Positions 1 through 9,322 of a stretch of 52,423 bases of DNA are shown here, piece by piece. The DNA is taken from contig CAJXMF010000012.1 of the NCBI GenBank assembly GCA_913056195.1, positions 1-52,423 on the forward strand, given 5' to 3'. The number at the start of each line of letters is the position of its first letter. Positions within the stretch are counted from its first letter, which is position 1. The stretch comes from an uncultured Methylococcaceae bacterium (GTDB taxonomy: Bacteria; Pseudomonadota; Gammaproteobacteria; Methylococcales; Methylomonadaceae). A program made the position numbers and the translations under genes. A model generated the notes under the pieces. The model ran no database searches, was not told where the DNA came from, and worked only from the letters and a program-made list of their open reading frames with translations.

Positions 1-53
1 GCCTGATAAATCAACAGCCTATGCCCACAGAAGAATTTACGCTGAGTAGTTAC
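1..53. repeat. Truncated copy of the 154-bp inverted-repeat element (right end)
   Basis: These 53 bases match the right third of the complete copy at 38169-38322 (its 38270-38322), with one difference (tcaacagcc against tcaagagcc), and end in the terminal repeat CTGAGTAGTTAC. The rest of the copy would lie before the window. The element carries no gene. The flank 54-61 is attcattt; the matching duplication on the other side cannot be seen. It lies 48 bases upstream of the ankyrin gene start. Confidence 0.9.
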
Positions 54-101
54 ATTCATTTTAGCACTATTCCCGAGACTAACCTTTTCCGGCCCTTAAA
101 A

Positions 102-638
102 ATGAAAATTCTGTTTTATAGCCTGATCCTTATCTATGCGCTGAATGCACATGCCGACGATTTTAATGATTTATTTCGTGCGGCCACGGATGGCAATACC
201 GAACGCTTGCAATCATTGTTGGCAGCGGGGCTGAATGTCAACGCGAAATCGGCGACCGGCCGGACGGCATTGATGGGGGCTTGTTACAATGGTAATCTGC
301 GCAATGTTAAAGTATTGCTTAATTATGGTGCCGATGTGAATGCGACGGACAGTATGGGCAATACCGCACTGATGGATGCGATTCGATTTGCCGACAAAGC
401 CCTGATTCAGACATTGATTGCAGCAGGTGCCGATGTCAATGCGGTCGATAACAAAGGTCTGACCATTTTGGCGCGCGCCAAAAAGATAGCTCCGGCATCG
501 ATTATCAAGCTGTTGGAAAATGCGGGTGCCAAAGAAACATCAAAAACAGAGACTGAAACAGCAGACGGCACAACTGAAGAAAAAAAAGACGATAATGCCA
601 AGGATAAACCCCAAAAAGAGGCTGACAATGCACAATAA
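102..638 (+). CDS. Secreted ankyrin-repeat protein
   Basis: Protein of 178 residues. An N-terminal signal peptide (about residues 1-18, ending ALNAHA before DDF) predicts export to the periplasm. Three to four ankyrin repeats follow at about residues 27-145, each with the usual GADVNA / G-TALM pattern; they would mediate protein-protein contact rather than catalysis. The C-terminal 35 residues are a charged Lys/Glu/Asp tail. The start at 102 is chosen because it gives a clean signal peptide; an upstream in-frame ATG at 21 lies inside the repeat element and would add an implausible leader. The last 11 bases overlap the start of mpl, so the two are probably co-transcribed. The partner is unknown. 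Confidence 0.85.
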   Translation: MKILFYSLILIYALNAHADDFNDLFRAATDGNTERLQSLLAAGLNVNAKSATGRTALMGACYNGNLRNVKVLLNYGADVNATDSMGNTALMDAIRFADKALIQTLIAAGADVNAVDNKGLTILARAKKIAPASIIKLLENAGAKETSKTETETADGTTEEKKDDNAKDKPQKEADNAQ

Positions 639-1995
639 ACAACCCCCTTATCACATTCATATTTTAGGCATCTGCGGTACCTTTATGGGGGGACTGGCGC
701 TGATCGCCAGGCAATTGGGCTATCACGTCACCGGCTCCGATCAAAATGTTTATCCGCCGATGAGCACGCAACTGGAACAACAAGGCATCACATTGATGAA
801 TGGTTATCGTGCCGAAAACCTGGACAGCAAGCCCGATCTGGTGGTTATCGGCAATGCCTTGTCGCGCGGCAACCCTGAAGTCGAGGCGGTACTGAATCGA
901 GGCTTGCATTATGTATCCGGCCCGCAATGGTTGTCCGAACATGTGTTGCAAAACAAATGGGTACTCGGCGTCGCCGGTACTCACGGCAAAACCACCACAA
1001 CCAGTATGTTGGCTTGGATTCTCGAAGCCCAGGGCTTCAATCCCGGCTTTCTGATTGGCGGGGTGCCCTTGAATTTTGGCTTGTCTGCCCGTTTTGGCGA
1101 ATCGGATTTTTTTGTCATTGAAGCCGATGAATATGATTCGGCCTTTTTCGACAAGCGTTCCAAATTTGTGCATTACCGACCACGAACCGCGATATTGAAT
1201 AATCTGGAATTTGATCATGCCGATATTTTTCCCGATCTTGACGCCATAAAAACACAATTTCATCATTTGGTGCGCACCATTCCTGGTGAAGGCCTGATTA
1301 TCACACCCGAAAACGAGACCAATATTGCCGATGTGCTGAAAAAGGGTTGCTGGACACCGGTGGTGAAAACCGCTATCGGACAGCCCGCCGACTGGCAGGC
1401 AAAATTACTGAAAGCGGACGGTAGCCAGTTTGAAATCATCTTCAAGCATCAGTCGCAGGGCATCATTGATTGGCGCTTAACAGGCGAACACAATGTTTAC
1501 AATGCCTTGGCAGCAATCGCCGCTGCACGCCATATCGGCATCCTGCCGGCGGCGGCCATTAGCGCTTTGCATCAATTCAAGAATGTTAAACGGCGGATGG
1601 AAAAAATTATCGAAACCGACAAGATTACCGTTTACGATGATTTTGCCCATCATCCCACCGCCATCGAAACCACCCTGGCCGGATTACGCAAACAGGTCGG
1701 TGACGAACGTATTATTGCCGTGCTGGAGCCGCGCTCCAACACCATGCGTATGGGCATTCATACGCAAACACTGGCCAATGCGCTGAAAACAGCCGATCTG
1801 GCCCTGGTTTATCAGCCCGAAGGCCTGGACTGGGACTTATCACTGCTGCTCGATTATGCCGATAATATCCAAATCTGTAGTCGGCTGGATGACATTACCA
1901 CCCAGCTACAAGCCGAGCAAAAAGCCCACGCCGTATTGATGAGCAATGGCAGTTTTGGCGGCATTTATCAGACGCTACGGGAACGATTGACATAA
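628..1995 (+). CDS. mpl: UDP-N-acetylmuramate:L-alanyl-gamma-D-glutamyl-meso-diaminopimelate ligase
   Basis: Protein of 455 residues, the usual Mpl length. Mpl reattaches recycled murein tripeptide to UDP-MurNAc, using ATP in the cytoplasm. The N-terminus has the Rossmann-like IHILGICGTFMGG of the Mur ligase family, the ATP-binding GTHGKTTTT is at about 117-125, and the central domain (EADEYDSAFFDKRSKF) is characteristic of Mpl rather than MurC. The Mur ligase C-terminal domain follows from DDFAHHPTAI. The start at 628 is preceded by AAAGAGG at 615-621; in-frame sequence further upstream overlaps the ankyrin gene and is rejected. The stop codon (1993-1995) lies inside the end of a small inverted-repeat element. 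Confidence 0.96.
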   Translation: MHNKQPPYHIHILGICGTFMGGLALIARQLGYHVTGSDQNVYPPMSTQLEQQGITLMNGYRAENLDSKPDLVVIGNALSRGNPEVEAVLNRGLHYVSGPQWLSEHVLQNKWVLGVAGTHGKTTTTSMLAWILEAQGFNPGFLIGGVPLNFGLSARFGESDFFVIEADEYDSAFFDKRSKFVHYRPRTAILNNLEFDHADIFPDLDAIKTQFHHLVRTIPGEGLIITPENETNIADVLKKGCWTPVVKTAIGQPADWQAKLLKADGSQFEIIFKHQSQGIIDWRLTGEHNVYNALAAIAAARHIGILPAAAISALHQFKNVKRRMEKIIETDKITVYDDFAHHPTAIETTLAGLRKQVGDERIIAVLEPRSNTMRMGIHTQTLANALKTADLALVYQPEGLDWDLSLLLDYADNIQICSRLDDITTQLQAEQKAHAVLMSNGSFGGIYQTLRERLT

Positions 1996-2040
1996 GGCAA
2001 TTCGCAATATGGGCATTTTATTCACTGCGCATTACCTAAT
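1992..2040. repeat. 49-bp internally deleted inverted-repeat element (family 2)
   Basis: The ends ATAAGGCAATTCGCA and TGCGCATTACCTAAT are inverted repeats with 3 mismatches in 15. Read in reverse, the element matches the left end of the 212-bp element at 41357 (attaggtaatgcgcagt, then ataaaat-ccc-tattgcg) and then jumps directly to the right end (gcgaattgccttat). It is therefore probably a deletion derivative of that element. It begins in the last codons of mpl and supplies its TAA. No clear target duplication is visible. Confidence 0.65.
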
Positions 2041-2096
2041 CCCGTCTGTATTGCGAAATATCAATCACATTATGACAATAGCCGCTGGAGAGCATC

Positions 2097-5000
2097 ATGC
2101 GCGTTTTTATACTGTTTTGTTTAATCACCTTTAACCAGGCGGTGCTGGCCTTAACGCAGGAACAGGTACCGGAACCGCTGAAACCCTGGATAGACTGGGC
2201 GATTGATGAGGATAAGGATTTCCAGTGTCCGTTTTTGTATCATCGCTTTAAACAAAAACAATGCCGTTGGCCGGGGCGTTTGCAATTGACGCTGAATGAA
2301 AGCGGCGGCCACTTCAGCAGTCGCTGGACATTATACCGCGATGCCTGGGTGATTCTGCCGGGTGATGACCGGCATTGGCCACAGAAGGTACGTGTTAATC
2401 AAAAGCCATTGCCGGTGGTGAAAAAAAATGGCAAGCCGGCGGTATTTTTAAGTGCGGGCCAGCATCACATAGAAGGCCAATTCCGCTGGCGGCGATTACC
2501 TGATCGCCTGGGCGTGTATGCCGATACGGGTTTGATTGCGCTGCAGGTGAACGGCAAAACACGGTTCGATTATAGTCTGAAGCAAGGTTCAATCTGGTTG
2601 CATCAATCTAAAAAAGCCGGCCAGATACCGCCTGAAAACCGGCTGCAATTACAGGTTTTTCGCAAATTGATTGATGATGTACCGTTACAAATGGAGACCG
2701 TGCTCCAGCTCGATGTCGCCGGCAAGCCCAGAGAAGTGCTTTTGTCATATGCCTTGTTGGCGGGGTTTATCGCCGCCGATTTAAACAGCCCATTGCCGGC
2801 ACGCCTGGAAAATAGCGGCAAACTGCGCATTCAGCTCAGACCGGGGCAATGGACAATCCGGCTTAAAAGCCTGAATCCTGAAAACATCAAACAATTGGGC
2901 CTGACGTTTCAGGGTGCGGCCTGGCCGGAGTATGAAATTTGGTCATTTCAACCCAACCGCGCCTTGCGTTTGTTGGAAATCAAAAATGTGCCTGCCGTTG
3001 ATCCATCACAAACCCGGCTCCCGGCCAACTGGCGGCAGTTGCCCGCTTATCGTCTTGAGCAGGGCGATGTCATGGTGTTTAAGGTGTTACGGCGCGGAAA
3101 TCCACAACCCGAACCGGATCATCTGACACTGAGGCGTCGAATCTGGCTGGATTTTGCCGGCACAGGTTATACCATTCAGGATGGGATACAAGGACAGCTG
3201 CGTAGGAGCTGGCGCTTGCAGACCGGGCCTGAAATGCAGTTGGGGCAGGTTAAAATCAACGGTAAAAATCAGTTGATTACCCGGTTGCATGAACAGGAAT
3301 CGGCTGGTGTTGAAGTCCGTCAGGGCCATTTAAACCTTTTGGCCGACAGCCGCATTGAAGGAAATCTCAGCGATTTGAGTGTGAGTGGTTGGCAGCACGA
3401 CTTTCAGCAGGCGAGTGCTGAATTGAATATTCCACCGGGATGGCGGCTGTTTTATGTCGGCGGCGTGGATAACCAGCCCGATAGCTGGACCGGGCGTTGG
3501 ACCTTACTCGATTTTTTTGTAGTGCTGATCAGTGCGTTGGCGGTGAGTCGGTTATGGAATAAACGCTGGGGCGCATTGGCCTTATTGATGCTGGTATTGA
3601 CCACGCATGAATCCGGCGCGCCACATTTTATCTGGTTGAACTTACTGGCGGTGATTGCGCTGTTGCGGGTTTTGCCGGAAAGCGGATTTGCCCGCCTGCT
3701 GCGCTATTATCGCCATTTAAGCTGGCTGGCCATGCTGATTATCTTAATCCCGTTTACGATACAGCAAGTGCGGACGGCATTTTATCCACAATTGGAAAAA
3801 CCGTGGCAGCCGGTTGCGCCGCAAATAGCAACGATGGATAGTCTTCAGGTAGCGAGCCCTCATGACACAAGCGCGGCGCTCAAAGGCACAGTCGCAAGGC
3901 TCAGTGCCCGGGCGCTCGAAAAATCAAGGGGGGGCAGCGCGACCAATAAGGATAAACAAATGCCGCTGACGCAGTTTGACCCTAATGCCAATTTACAGAC
4001 AGGGCCCGGCTTGCCGCAATGGCAGTGGCATAAAACGCAGCTGGCCTGGAATGGCCAGGTGGATTCAAGGCAACGGTTGCAACTGTGGTTTTTATCGCCC
4101 GGCATGATGTTTGTGTGGAAATGGGCGCAGTTACTGTTGATTATCGCTCTGGTATTGCGACTGCTTGATGTTGTACGTAAGTCGAAGAAAGGTGCTCTGT
4201 CGGGTATTCAATGGATGTTGATTCTACCGTTGCTGTTCGGCGCCGGCAGCGACAGCTTCGCGGATTTACCCGACCAAAAATTATTGCAGGAATTAAAAAG
4301 TCGCTTGTTGCAAGCGCCGGAATGCTTGCCCGACTGCGCTCAGATTACCCGCATGAAACTGGTCATTGGGCCTGAAAAGCTAGCCATTGACCTCACCGTA
4401 CATGTTCAGCATGATACCGCAATCCCTTTACCCGCGCAGGCAGGCCAGTGGATGCCGGGGCATGTCAAACTGGATGATCAGGAAAGCCAGGTCTTGATGC
4501 GCGATAAGAACAGCCTGTTATGGGCTTTTGTGCCGGCGGGTATTCATCAACTGCAATTGACCGGCATCTCGCCACGGCGCGATAAATTCAGTTTGCCATT
4601 AACCTTGAAACCCCATCATGTGGAAACCCGGCAACACGACTGGAAAATTCAAGGTGTCTATAGTGATGGTCAAAGCGATAATGTATTGCAGTTCAGTCGC
4701 TTGCAGCGGACTGCAAAGTCACCGGAGAGCCGCTTGCAGCCCAGCGAATTACCGGCCTTTATTCGCATTGAACGAACCTTGAATTTAGGTCTGGACTGGC
4801 GCATAAGCACGCGGCTGGTGCGATTAAATAACAGCCGTGAAGCGGTTCATATTCGTTATCCACTCCTTGCCGGCGAGTCGGTCACCAGCGCCGGGATCCG
4901 GGTCAACGATCATCAGGCCGAGTTGACACTCGCCTCTGGTCAGCGACAGCTGATCTGGCAATCGATTTTGGAAAAACAAGACAATATTGAATTGAAGGCG

Positions 5001-6155
5001 GCACAAACCAGGCAATGGACAGAGCTTTGGCGTGCGCGTATCAGTCCAGTCTGGCACGTTGAATTGAGCGGTATCGCTGTGATTCAGCAGCAAAATGCAC
5101 GCGGTGAGTGGCTGCCAGAATGGCGCCCCTGGCCGGGCGAACGGGTGTTGCTGAGCATCGGAAAACCGCAGGCCGTTGCCGGCGCAACGCTGACGATTGA
5201 TGAATCGACGATTAAAATAAAACCGGGAAAACGAACCGAACAGGCTGCGTTTACGATGCGGGTCAGAAGTTCCAAGGCCCAGCAGCACATCATCACGCTG
5301 CCGCCGCAGGCCGAGCTGCAAAGCGTATTGATTGATGGCAGACGGCAACCCATTCGCCAGCAAGGACGAGAACTGCGCCTGCCGATCCGTCCCGGAGAAC
5401 AAAGCATAGCGTTAAACTGGGTGACGCCTGCAGGTATCGCGCCTATCTATACGACACCGGCGATTGATTTAAAGCAGTCCAGTGTCAATCATCATATCAA
5501 TCTGCAACCCGGACAGGATCGCTGGATATTATTGACATTAGGTCCGGATTTTGGCCCGGCCACCCTGATTTGGGGCATCGTCATCGTACTCGCCGTTTTG
5601 GCCTTTGGCCTGGGCCAATCCAAGCTCACCCCCCTCAAACCCTGGCAATGGTTTTTATTGTTGCTGGGATTAAGCCAGGTTCCCGTTGTAGCGGGAGTCT
5701 GTGTGGTGTTGTGGTTATTGGCGCTTGGCATCCGCGGCAAGGCTAATGTGTTAGCCTTGCCCTGGTTCAATTTTATTCAAATTTGTTTAGGAATGTTGAC
5801 CTTTACAGCATTGGCGCTGTTGTTTATTGCCGTACAACGCGGCTTGCTGGGTATTCCCGATATGCAAATAGCCGGTAATCAGTCCAGTGCATTCAATCTC
5901 AACTGGTACCAGGATCGCAACCCGTCGATTTTGCCGGTTGCAACGATTATTTCTGTACCGTTGCTGGTTTATCGCGGTTTAATGTTATTGTGGTCACTAT
6001 GGCTGGCACATGCGTTACTGAATTGGTTGCAATGGGGATGGCAGTGTTTTTCAGCACACGGATTGTGGAAAAAAGCGGCGTTTAAGCCTAAAAAACCATT
6101 GGTGGTTAATGAATCGACAGAGAAAAATCATCCCGGTTCAGATAAAAACCACTGA
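2097..6155 (+). CDS. Large membrane-anchored protein of unknown function with an apparent internal duplication
   Basis: Protein of 1352 residues; I do not recognise the family. Residues 1-18 look like a signal peptide. Periplasmic-type beta-rich stretches alternate with membrane segments: a hydrophobic cluster at about 467-560, one near 674-690, a signal-like segment at 705-720, and at least four C-terminal segments (about 1153-1172, 1183-1210, 1226-1247, 1276-1320). Residues 44-140 and 743-830 share a layout: a Cys pair, then a hydrophobic-LP motif, a Trp, and a phi-x-AG-x-H motif (FLSAGQHH and FVPAGIHQ). This suggests two tandem modules, each a soluble domain followed by membrane anchors. 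GGAG precedes the start. The lipase gene follows 30 bases downstream, so the two may be one operon. Cell-envelope location is inferred; function is unknown. Confidence 0.85.
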   Translation: MRVFILFCLITFNQAVLALTQEQVPEPLKPWIDWAIDEDKDFQCPFLYHRFKQKQCRWPGRLQLTLNESGGHFSSRWTLYRDAWVILPGDDRHWPQKVRVNQKPLPVVKKNGKPAVFLSAGQHHIEGQFRWRRLPDRLGVYADTGLIALQVNGKTRFDYSLKQGSIWLHQSKKAGQIPPENRLQLQVFRKLIDDVPLQMETVLQLDVAGKPREVLLSYALLAGFIAADLNSPLPARLENSGKLRIQLRPGQWTIRLKSLNPENIKQLGLTFQGAAWPEYEIWSFQPNRALRLLEIKNVPAVDPSQTRLPANWRQLPAYRLEQGDVMVFKVLRRGNPQPEPDHLTLRRRIWLDFAGTGYTIQDGIQGQLRRSWRLQTGPEMQLGQVKINGKNQLITRLHEQESAGVEVRQGHLNLLADSRIEGNLSDLSVSGWQHDFQQASAELNIPPGWRLFYVGGVDNQPDSWTGRWTLLDFFVVLISALAVSRLWNKRWGALALLMLVLTTHESGAPHFIWLNLLAVIALLRVLPESGFARLLRYYRHLSWLAMLIILIPFTIQQVRTAFYPQLEKPWQPVAPQIATMDSLQVASPHDTSAALKGTVARLSARALEKSRGGSATNKDKQMPLTQFDPNANLQTGPGLPQWQWHKTQLAWNGQVDSRQRLQLWFLSPGMMFVWKWAQLLLIIALVLRLLDVVRKSKKGALSGIQWMLILPLLFGAGSDSFADLPDQKLLQELKSRLLQAPECLPDCAQITRMKLVIGPEKLAIDLTVHVQHDTAIPLPAQAGQWMPGHVKLDDQESQVLMRDKNSLLWAFVPAGIHQLQLTGISPRRDKFSLPLTLKPHHVETRQHDWKIQGVYSDGQSDNVLQFSRLQRTAKSPESRLQPSELPAFIRIERTLNLGLDWRISTRLVRLNNSREAVHIRYPLLAGESVTSAGIRVNDHQAELTLASGQRQLIWQSILEKQDNIELKAAQTRQWTELWRARISPVWHVELSGIAVIQQQNARGEWLPEWRPWPGERVLLSIGKPQAVAGATLTIDESTIKIKPGKRTEQAAFTMRVRSSKAQQHIITLPPQAELQSVLIDGRRQPIRQQGRELRLPIRPGEQSIALNWVTPAGIAPIYTTPAIDLKQSSVNHHINLQPGQDRWILLTLGPDFGPATLIWGIVIVLAVLAFGLGQSKLTPLKPWQWFLLLLGLSQVPVVAGVCVVLWLLALGIRGKANVLALPWFNFIQICLGMLTFTALALLFIAVQRGLLGIPDMQIAGNQSSAFNLNWYQDRNPSILPVATIISVPLLVYRGLMLLWSLWLAHALLNWLQWGWQCFSAHGLWKKAAFKPKKPLVVNESTEKNHPGSDKNH

Positions 6156-6185
6156 TGAAAGGGGGAAACTGGAGGGGAGATCAAT

Positions 6186-6986
6186 ATGTCACAATTAACA
6201 CTTAATTCACAAACAACGGGGTACGATCCACACAATGCCTTGTCATTGGCACGCTTATCGGCGCTGGCCTATGAAAATGAGGCGGCTATCTATGCACGAC
6301 TGACGCAATGGGAGTTTCCAAAACGACATTTTATTAATCATGCTGGCAGCGGAACGCAAGGCTTTGTTGCGGCAAATGATAAGCACTTAGTCATCGTATT
6401 TCGAGGGACTGAAATAACAAAAATCAAGGATTTGATTACCGATGCCAAAATCAAGTTGATTCCCGGGCCGTTTGGTCAGGTGCATCATGGTTTTCAAGCC
6501 GCATTGGATTGGGTTTGGAGTGAAATTTTGCAAAAAATCACCGAATTTCAGCATAACCAGCAAGCTATTTGGATAACGGGACACAGTTTGGGCGGCGGAT
6601 TGGCCACATTAGCGGCCAGCCAGTTATTGGCTGCCAATAAACCTTTCCATCAGCTATGCAATTTTGGCTGCCCACGTGTGGGTGATGCTGAATTTGCATC
6701 GAATATGGACCAACTCGCCCAAGGTCGGTGTTTTCGGGTGCGCAACAATAATGATATTGTGACCCGTATTCCGGTTGCCGGTTTGTTCTTTTACCGTTAT
6801 CGTCATATTGAAAAATTGATTTATTTTGATAGTGATGGTAACCGGCGTGATGGCATTGGTTTCTGGGGTCTCATGAAAGAGCATTTGTCAGGACATATCA
6901 ATGCGATTGGGGAATTGGGTGTAGATGACCTTGAGGATCATAAAATCGACAATTATCTGAACGTTTTACAACACGATAGCGGTTGA
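6186..6986 (+). CDS. Class 3 lipase family alpha/beta hydrolase
   Basis: Protein of 266 residues. It has the lipase class 3 layout: VFRGTE (oxyanion region, about 72-76), the nucleophile elbow TGHSLGGGLA with Ser134, the acid Asp190 in NNNDIVTRIP, and a likely catalytic His252 near the C-terminus. Such enzymes hydrolyse acylglycerols or phospholipids; the substrate here cannot be told. No signal peptide is seen, so it is probably cytoplasmic or membrane-associated. GGAGGGGAG just before the ATG at 6186 is a strong ribosome-binding site. It is convergent with the chemoreceptor gene, and a REP-like hairpin lies between them. Confidence 0.9.
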   Translation: MSQLTLNSQTTGYDPHNALSLARLSALAYENEAAIYARLTQWEFPKRHFINHAGSGTQGFVAANDKHLVIVFRGTEITKIKDLITDAKIKLIPGPFGQVHHGFQAALDWVWSEILQKITEFQHNQQAIWITGHSLGGGLATLAASQLLAANKPFHQLCNFGCPRVGDAEFASNMDQLAQGRCFRVRNNNDIVTRIPVAGLFFYRYRHIEKLIYFDSDGNRRDGIGFWGLMKEHLSGHINAIGELGVDDLEDHKIDNYLNVLQHDSG

Positions 6987-7048
6987 ATCCAAAGCAGGTC
7001 TATAAGCGGATAGGCCAGAGCGCACTGCCATTAAGTTAAGAAAAAATC

Positions 7049-7078
7049 CTTGTTCCCAAGCAGGAGCTTGGGAACAAG
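7049..7078. repeat. REP-like hairpin between convergent genes
   Basis: A perfect 13-bp inverted repeat, CTTGTTCCCAAGC and GCTTGGGAACAAG, encloses a 4-base loop AGGA. Read on the minus strand, the hairpin is followed by GGATTTTTT, so it could terminate the chemoreceptor transcript. A sister copy lies at 35622-35647, also between convergent genes. Confidence 0.75.
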
Positions 7079-7114
7079 AGATGGAATGCAAGCAATTGAT
7101 TTTCGGTGCTTTCC

Positions 7115-8584
7115 TTAGCCTTGGTATTTTTCTTCAACCATTTGGTCGATTAAATCCATGACTTCAATGCTGGCTTGTTCGGTTTGCTGCATGGAATCCA
7201 GAATACCTTGTAACAGTGTTTCATCCTGCTGCCAGTTTTGCCGTGAAAATTGATAGGCTTGCTGGGTGAATGAATGCACCTGTCCATGTGGGTCAGAAAG
7301 TTTGCCATAGGCAACGGTGTGGCGGAATTTCTCATAGCCGATGCCAGCGTCATACCATTTGCCCAGCCTGCAATTGTGATGATCGACCAGAATGGCTTGA
7401 GCCTGAGGCAGGTCATCCGGCCCTTCAATCGCCATATAGCCATTTTGTTTGAACACAATGTGATCAAGTTTGGTCAACAAGGCAAAGCATTTATCCCTGG
7501 CATAACTGATATAGCCGACCGATTCTTGAGCTGAGTGTGACAAATCAGCAAATTGTCGTTCGAATTCACCCACCTGAGTCATGATTTCCTGTGACAAACG
7601 GGTTGAATTTTCCGCTTCCTGGAACATTTGTTCAACCCGACGATTAAAGGAATTTAAGGTTTGTGAGACTTCCAATGCTGCATCTTTAGTATGTTCTGAA
7701 AGATTTTTGACTTCATCGGCCACCACGGCGAAGCCACGGCCATGTTCGCCCGCACGTGCGGCCTCAATGGATGCATTCAGTGCCAAAAGATTGGTCTGGT
7801 CGGCGATACCGGTAATCATGGATAAAGACTCGGTGACTTTTTTACTGTCTGCAATCAGCGCTGAAATAACGCTGCTGACCGACATAATGTTGTCATTGAT
7901 ATCGGTTAAGGAGGTGCCGATAGTGTTGACGGTAGTGAGACTGTTTTCGGCATTTTGCCCGGTATCGGTGGCGATTGCCTCGACCTTTTCCATTTGCTCG
8001 GTAATATTGATCAGATCATTCTGATTGCCTTTTAAGTTGTCGAGTAAATTACCGGTGTTGAGGTTATGTAAACCGGCAGCCAGACGGTTTTTAATAATGA
8101 GCGTTTCATTTTCTTTAAATTGTTGATGTGCCAGATTGATATGTTGAGCTGATTTCTGAAATACGCCGGGAAAGCCGTCGGCTAACGCGGGTCGGTCATG
8201 ATTACCTTTGGCTACCTGTTCGAAGCAGGTGGTGATTTCTCTGCAATAAGATTCGACAATATCCAGAAACTCATTCAACTCCCAGGCAATCTGCCCCATT
8301 TCACCTAAACCTTTCGTTTGCGTGATGCGATGATGCAATTCGCCGTGATTGGCTTTAGATAGAATGGCGTGAATTTGAGCCAAAGTCTCAAGATGGGGAA
8401 TCGTCATGATTTTAAGCCAGACTGCAGCGCCTGTAATCAGTAGCATGAGTATCAGATTAAACCAGGAAAAACCCTGCGTATAGGTATCGATGCTAAATTG
8501 AATAACAACCAATAAAATAATGCTGGTAGCGGCAATTGTTATTTTGGTATTAAAAAAAGGGATGTTTGCACTTTGTGATTTCAT
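7115..8584 (-). CDS. Methyl-accepting chemotaxis protein with C-terminal zinc-binding CZB domain
   Basis: Protein of 489 residues. Two N-terminal membrane segments (about 12-32 and 40-60) are separated by only a few residues, so there is no periplasmic sensor domain. The chemoreceptor signalling tip is plain at about 262-300 ([20 protein letters not shown], then [15 protein letters not shown]); this region binds CheA/CheW. A C-terminal CZB domain at about 370-445 carries the expected zinc ligands His375, Cys405 (in [10 protein letters not shown]), His433 and His437. CZB domains are known sensors of zinc and of hypochlorous acid. Its ATG overlaps the stop of the upstream PAS gene (ATGA), so the PAS protein is probably its sensory partner. 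No methylation enzymes or che genes are nearby. Confidence 0.93.
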   Translation of the reverse strand: MKSQSANIPFFNTKITIAATSIILLVVIQFSIDTYTQGFSWFNLILMLLITGAAVWLKIMTIPHLETLAQIHAILSKANHGELHHRITQTKGLGEMGQIAWELNEFLDIVESYCREITTCFEQVAKGNHDRPALADGFPGVFQKSAQHINLAHQQFKENETLIIKNRLAAGLHNLNTGNLLDNLKGNQNDLINITEQMEKVEAIATDTGQNAENSLTTVNTIGTSLTDINDNIMSVSSVISALIADSKKVTESLSMITGIADQTNLLALNASIEAARAGEHGRGFAVVADEVKNLSEHTKDAALEVSQTLNSFNRRVEQMFQEAENSTRLSQEIMTQVGEFERQFADLSHSAQESVGYISYARDKCFALLTKLDHIVFKQNGYMAIEGPDDLPQAQAILVDHHNCRLGKWYDAGIGYEKFRHTVAYGKLSDPHGQVHSFTQQAYQFSRQNWQQDETLLQGILDSMQQTEQASIEVMDLIDQMVEEKYQG

Positions 8585-9123
8585 ACCACACCTTCAGGTT
8601 TGTATAGATTCATGACCAGACTGTTATAATCTTTGGCTTCACTTTGTTTGACCACATCGACCAGGTAGGCGATGGATTTTGATGGGGCCTCTTTAGCTGA
8701 GTTCTGTCGCTCAATAGCCAACATTTCCTGATAGATCGGCGTGATTGTGTTGATGGCTGATTGCGGGGGCTTACGCCGGACAGAATAATAGCCGATCAAT
8801 TTATTCTTGCTGTCATAATCGGGTGTTATATTGGCGAAAACCCAGTAATAACCGCCATCGGCGCATATGTTTTTAACGAAACCCAAAAATTCTTCCCCGG
8901 CTTTCAAGGTATCCCATAAAAAACGGAATACGCCTCGGGGCATATCAGGGTGGCGGATAATATTATGTTGCACCCCGAGCAATTCAGATTCCGGGTAACC
9001 GGAAATGTCCATAAAAATGCGGTTAATATAGGTAATTCGGCCGCTGGTATCTGTTTTGGAAACAATAAAATCATCCTCACCGAGGCGGCGCTCATGTTGG
9101 GTTGGCGTAATATTGGGTTTCAT
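8581..9123 (-). CDS. Aer-like PAS domain sensor protein
   Basis: Protein of 180 residues with a single PAS domain at about 12-125 ([41 protein letters not shown]), closely following the PAS domain of the redox receptor Aer, which binds FAD. It has no membrane segment and no output domain, so it needs a partner. The downstream chemoreceptor overlaps it by 4 bases and lacks a sensor domain of its own. Together the two resemble an Aer receptor split into separate proteins. FAD binding is inferred from similarity. About 55 C-terminal residues have no recognisable domain. Confidence 0.88.
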   Translation of the reverse strand: MKPNITPTQHERRLGEDDFIVSKTDTSGRITYINRIFMDISGYPESELLGVQHNIIRHPDMPRGVFRFLWDTLKAGEEFLGFVKNICADGGYYWVFANITPDYDSKNKLIGYYSVRRKPPQSAINTITPIYQEMLAIERQNSAKEAPSKSIAYLVDVVKQSEAKDYNSLVMNLYKPEGVV

Positions 9124-9322
9124 AGTGCTTGCCTTTATTCCTTTTAAGTAAATTTTGCCTTATCGTGGTTGAGAAGTATAGACCGCAATAAAAATAATGT
9201 AAGTTAAGGCCGATATTTTAGTCCGGGTATTTTATTAGTATCCGGGCTAAGTGAAACGGCTGTAGAAAGGGTGCGACACATCCATGTGTTGAGCCAAGTG
9301 TTTGCTATTGTTGTGGGCGGGG

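Noticed and set aside
664-1266. A 200-codon antisense frame inside mpl
   Set aside because: It lies wholly opposite a well-conserved gene and has no recognisable domain; it is a shadow of mpl codon use.
4824-5402. A 192-codon antisense frame inside the 1352-residue gene
   Set aside because: Composition is that of a reverse-frame shadow, and there is no ribosome-binding site or known motif.
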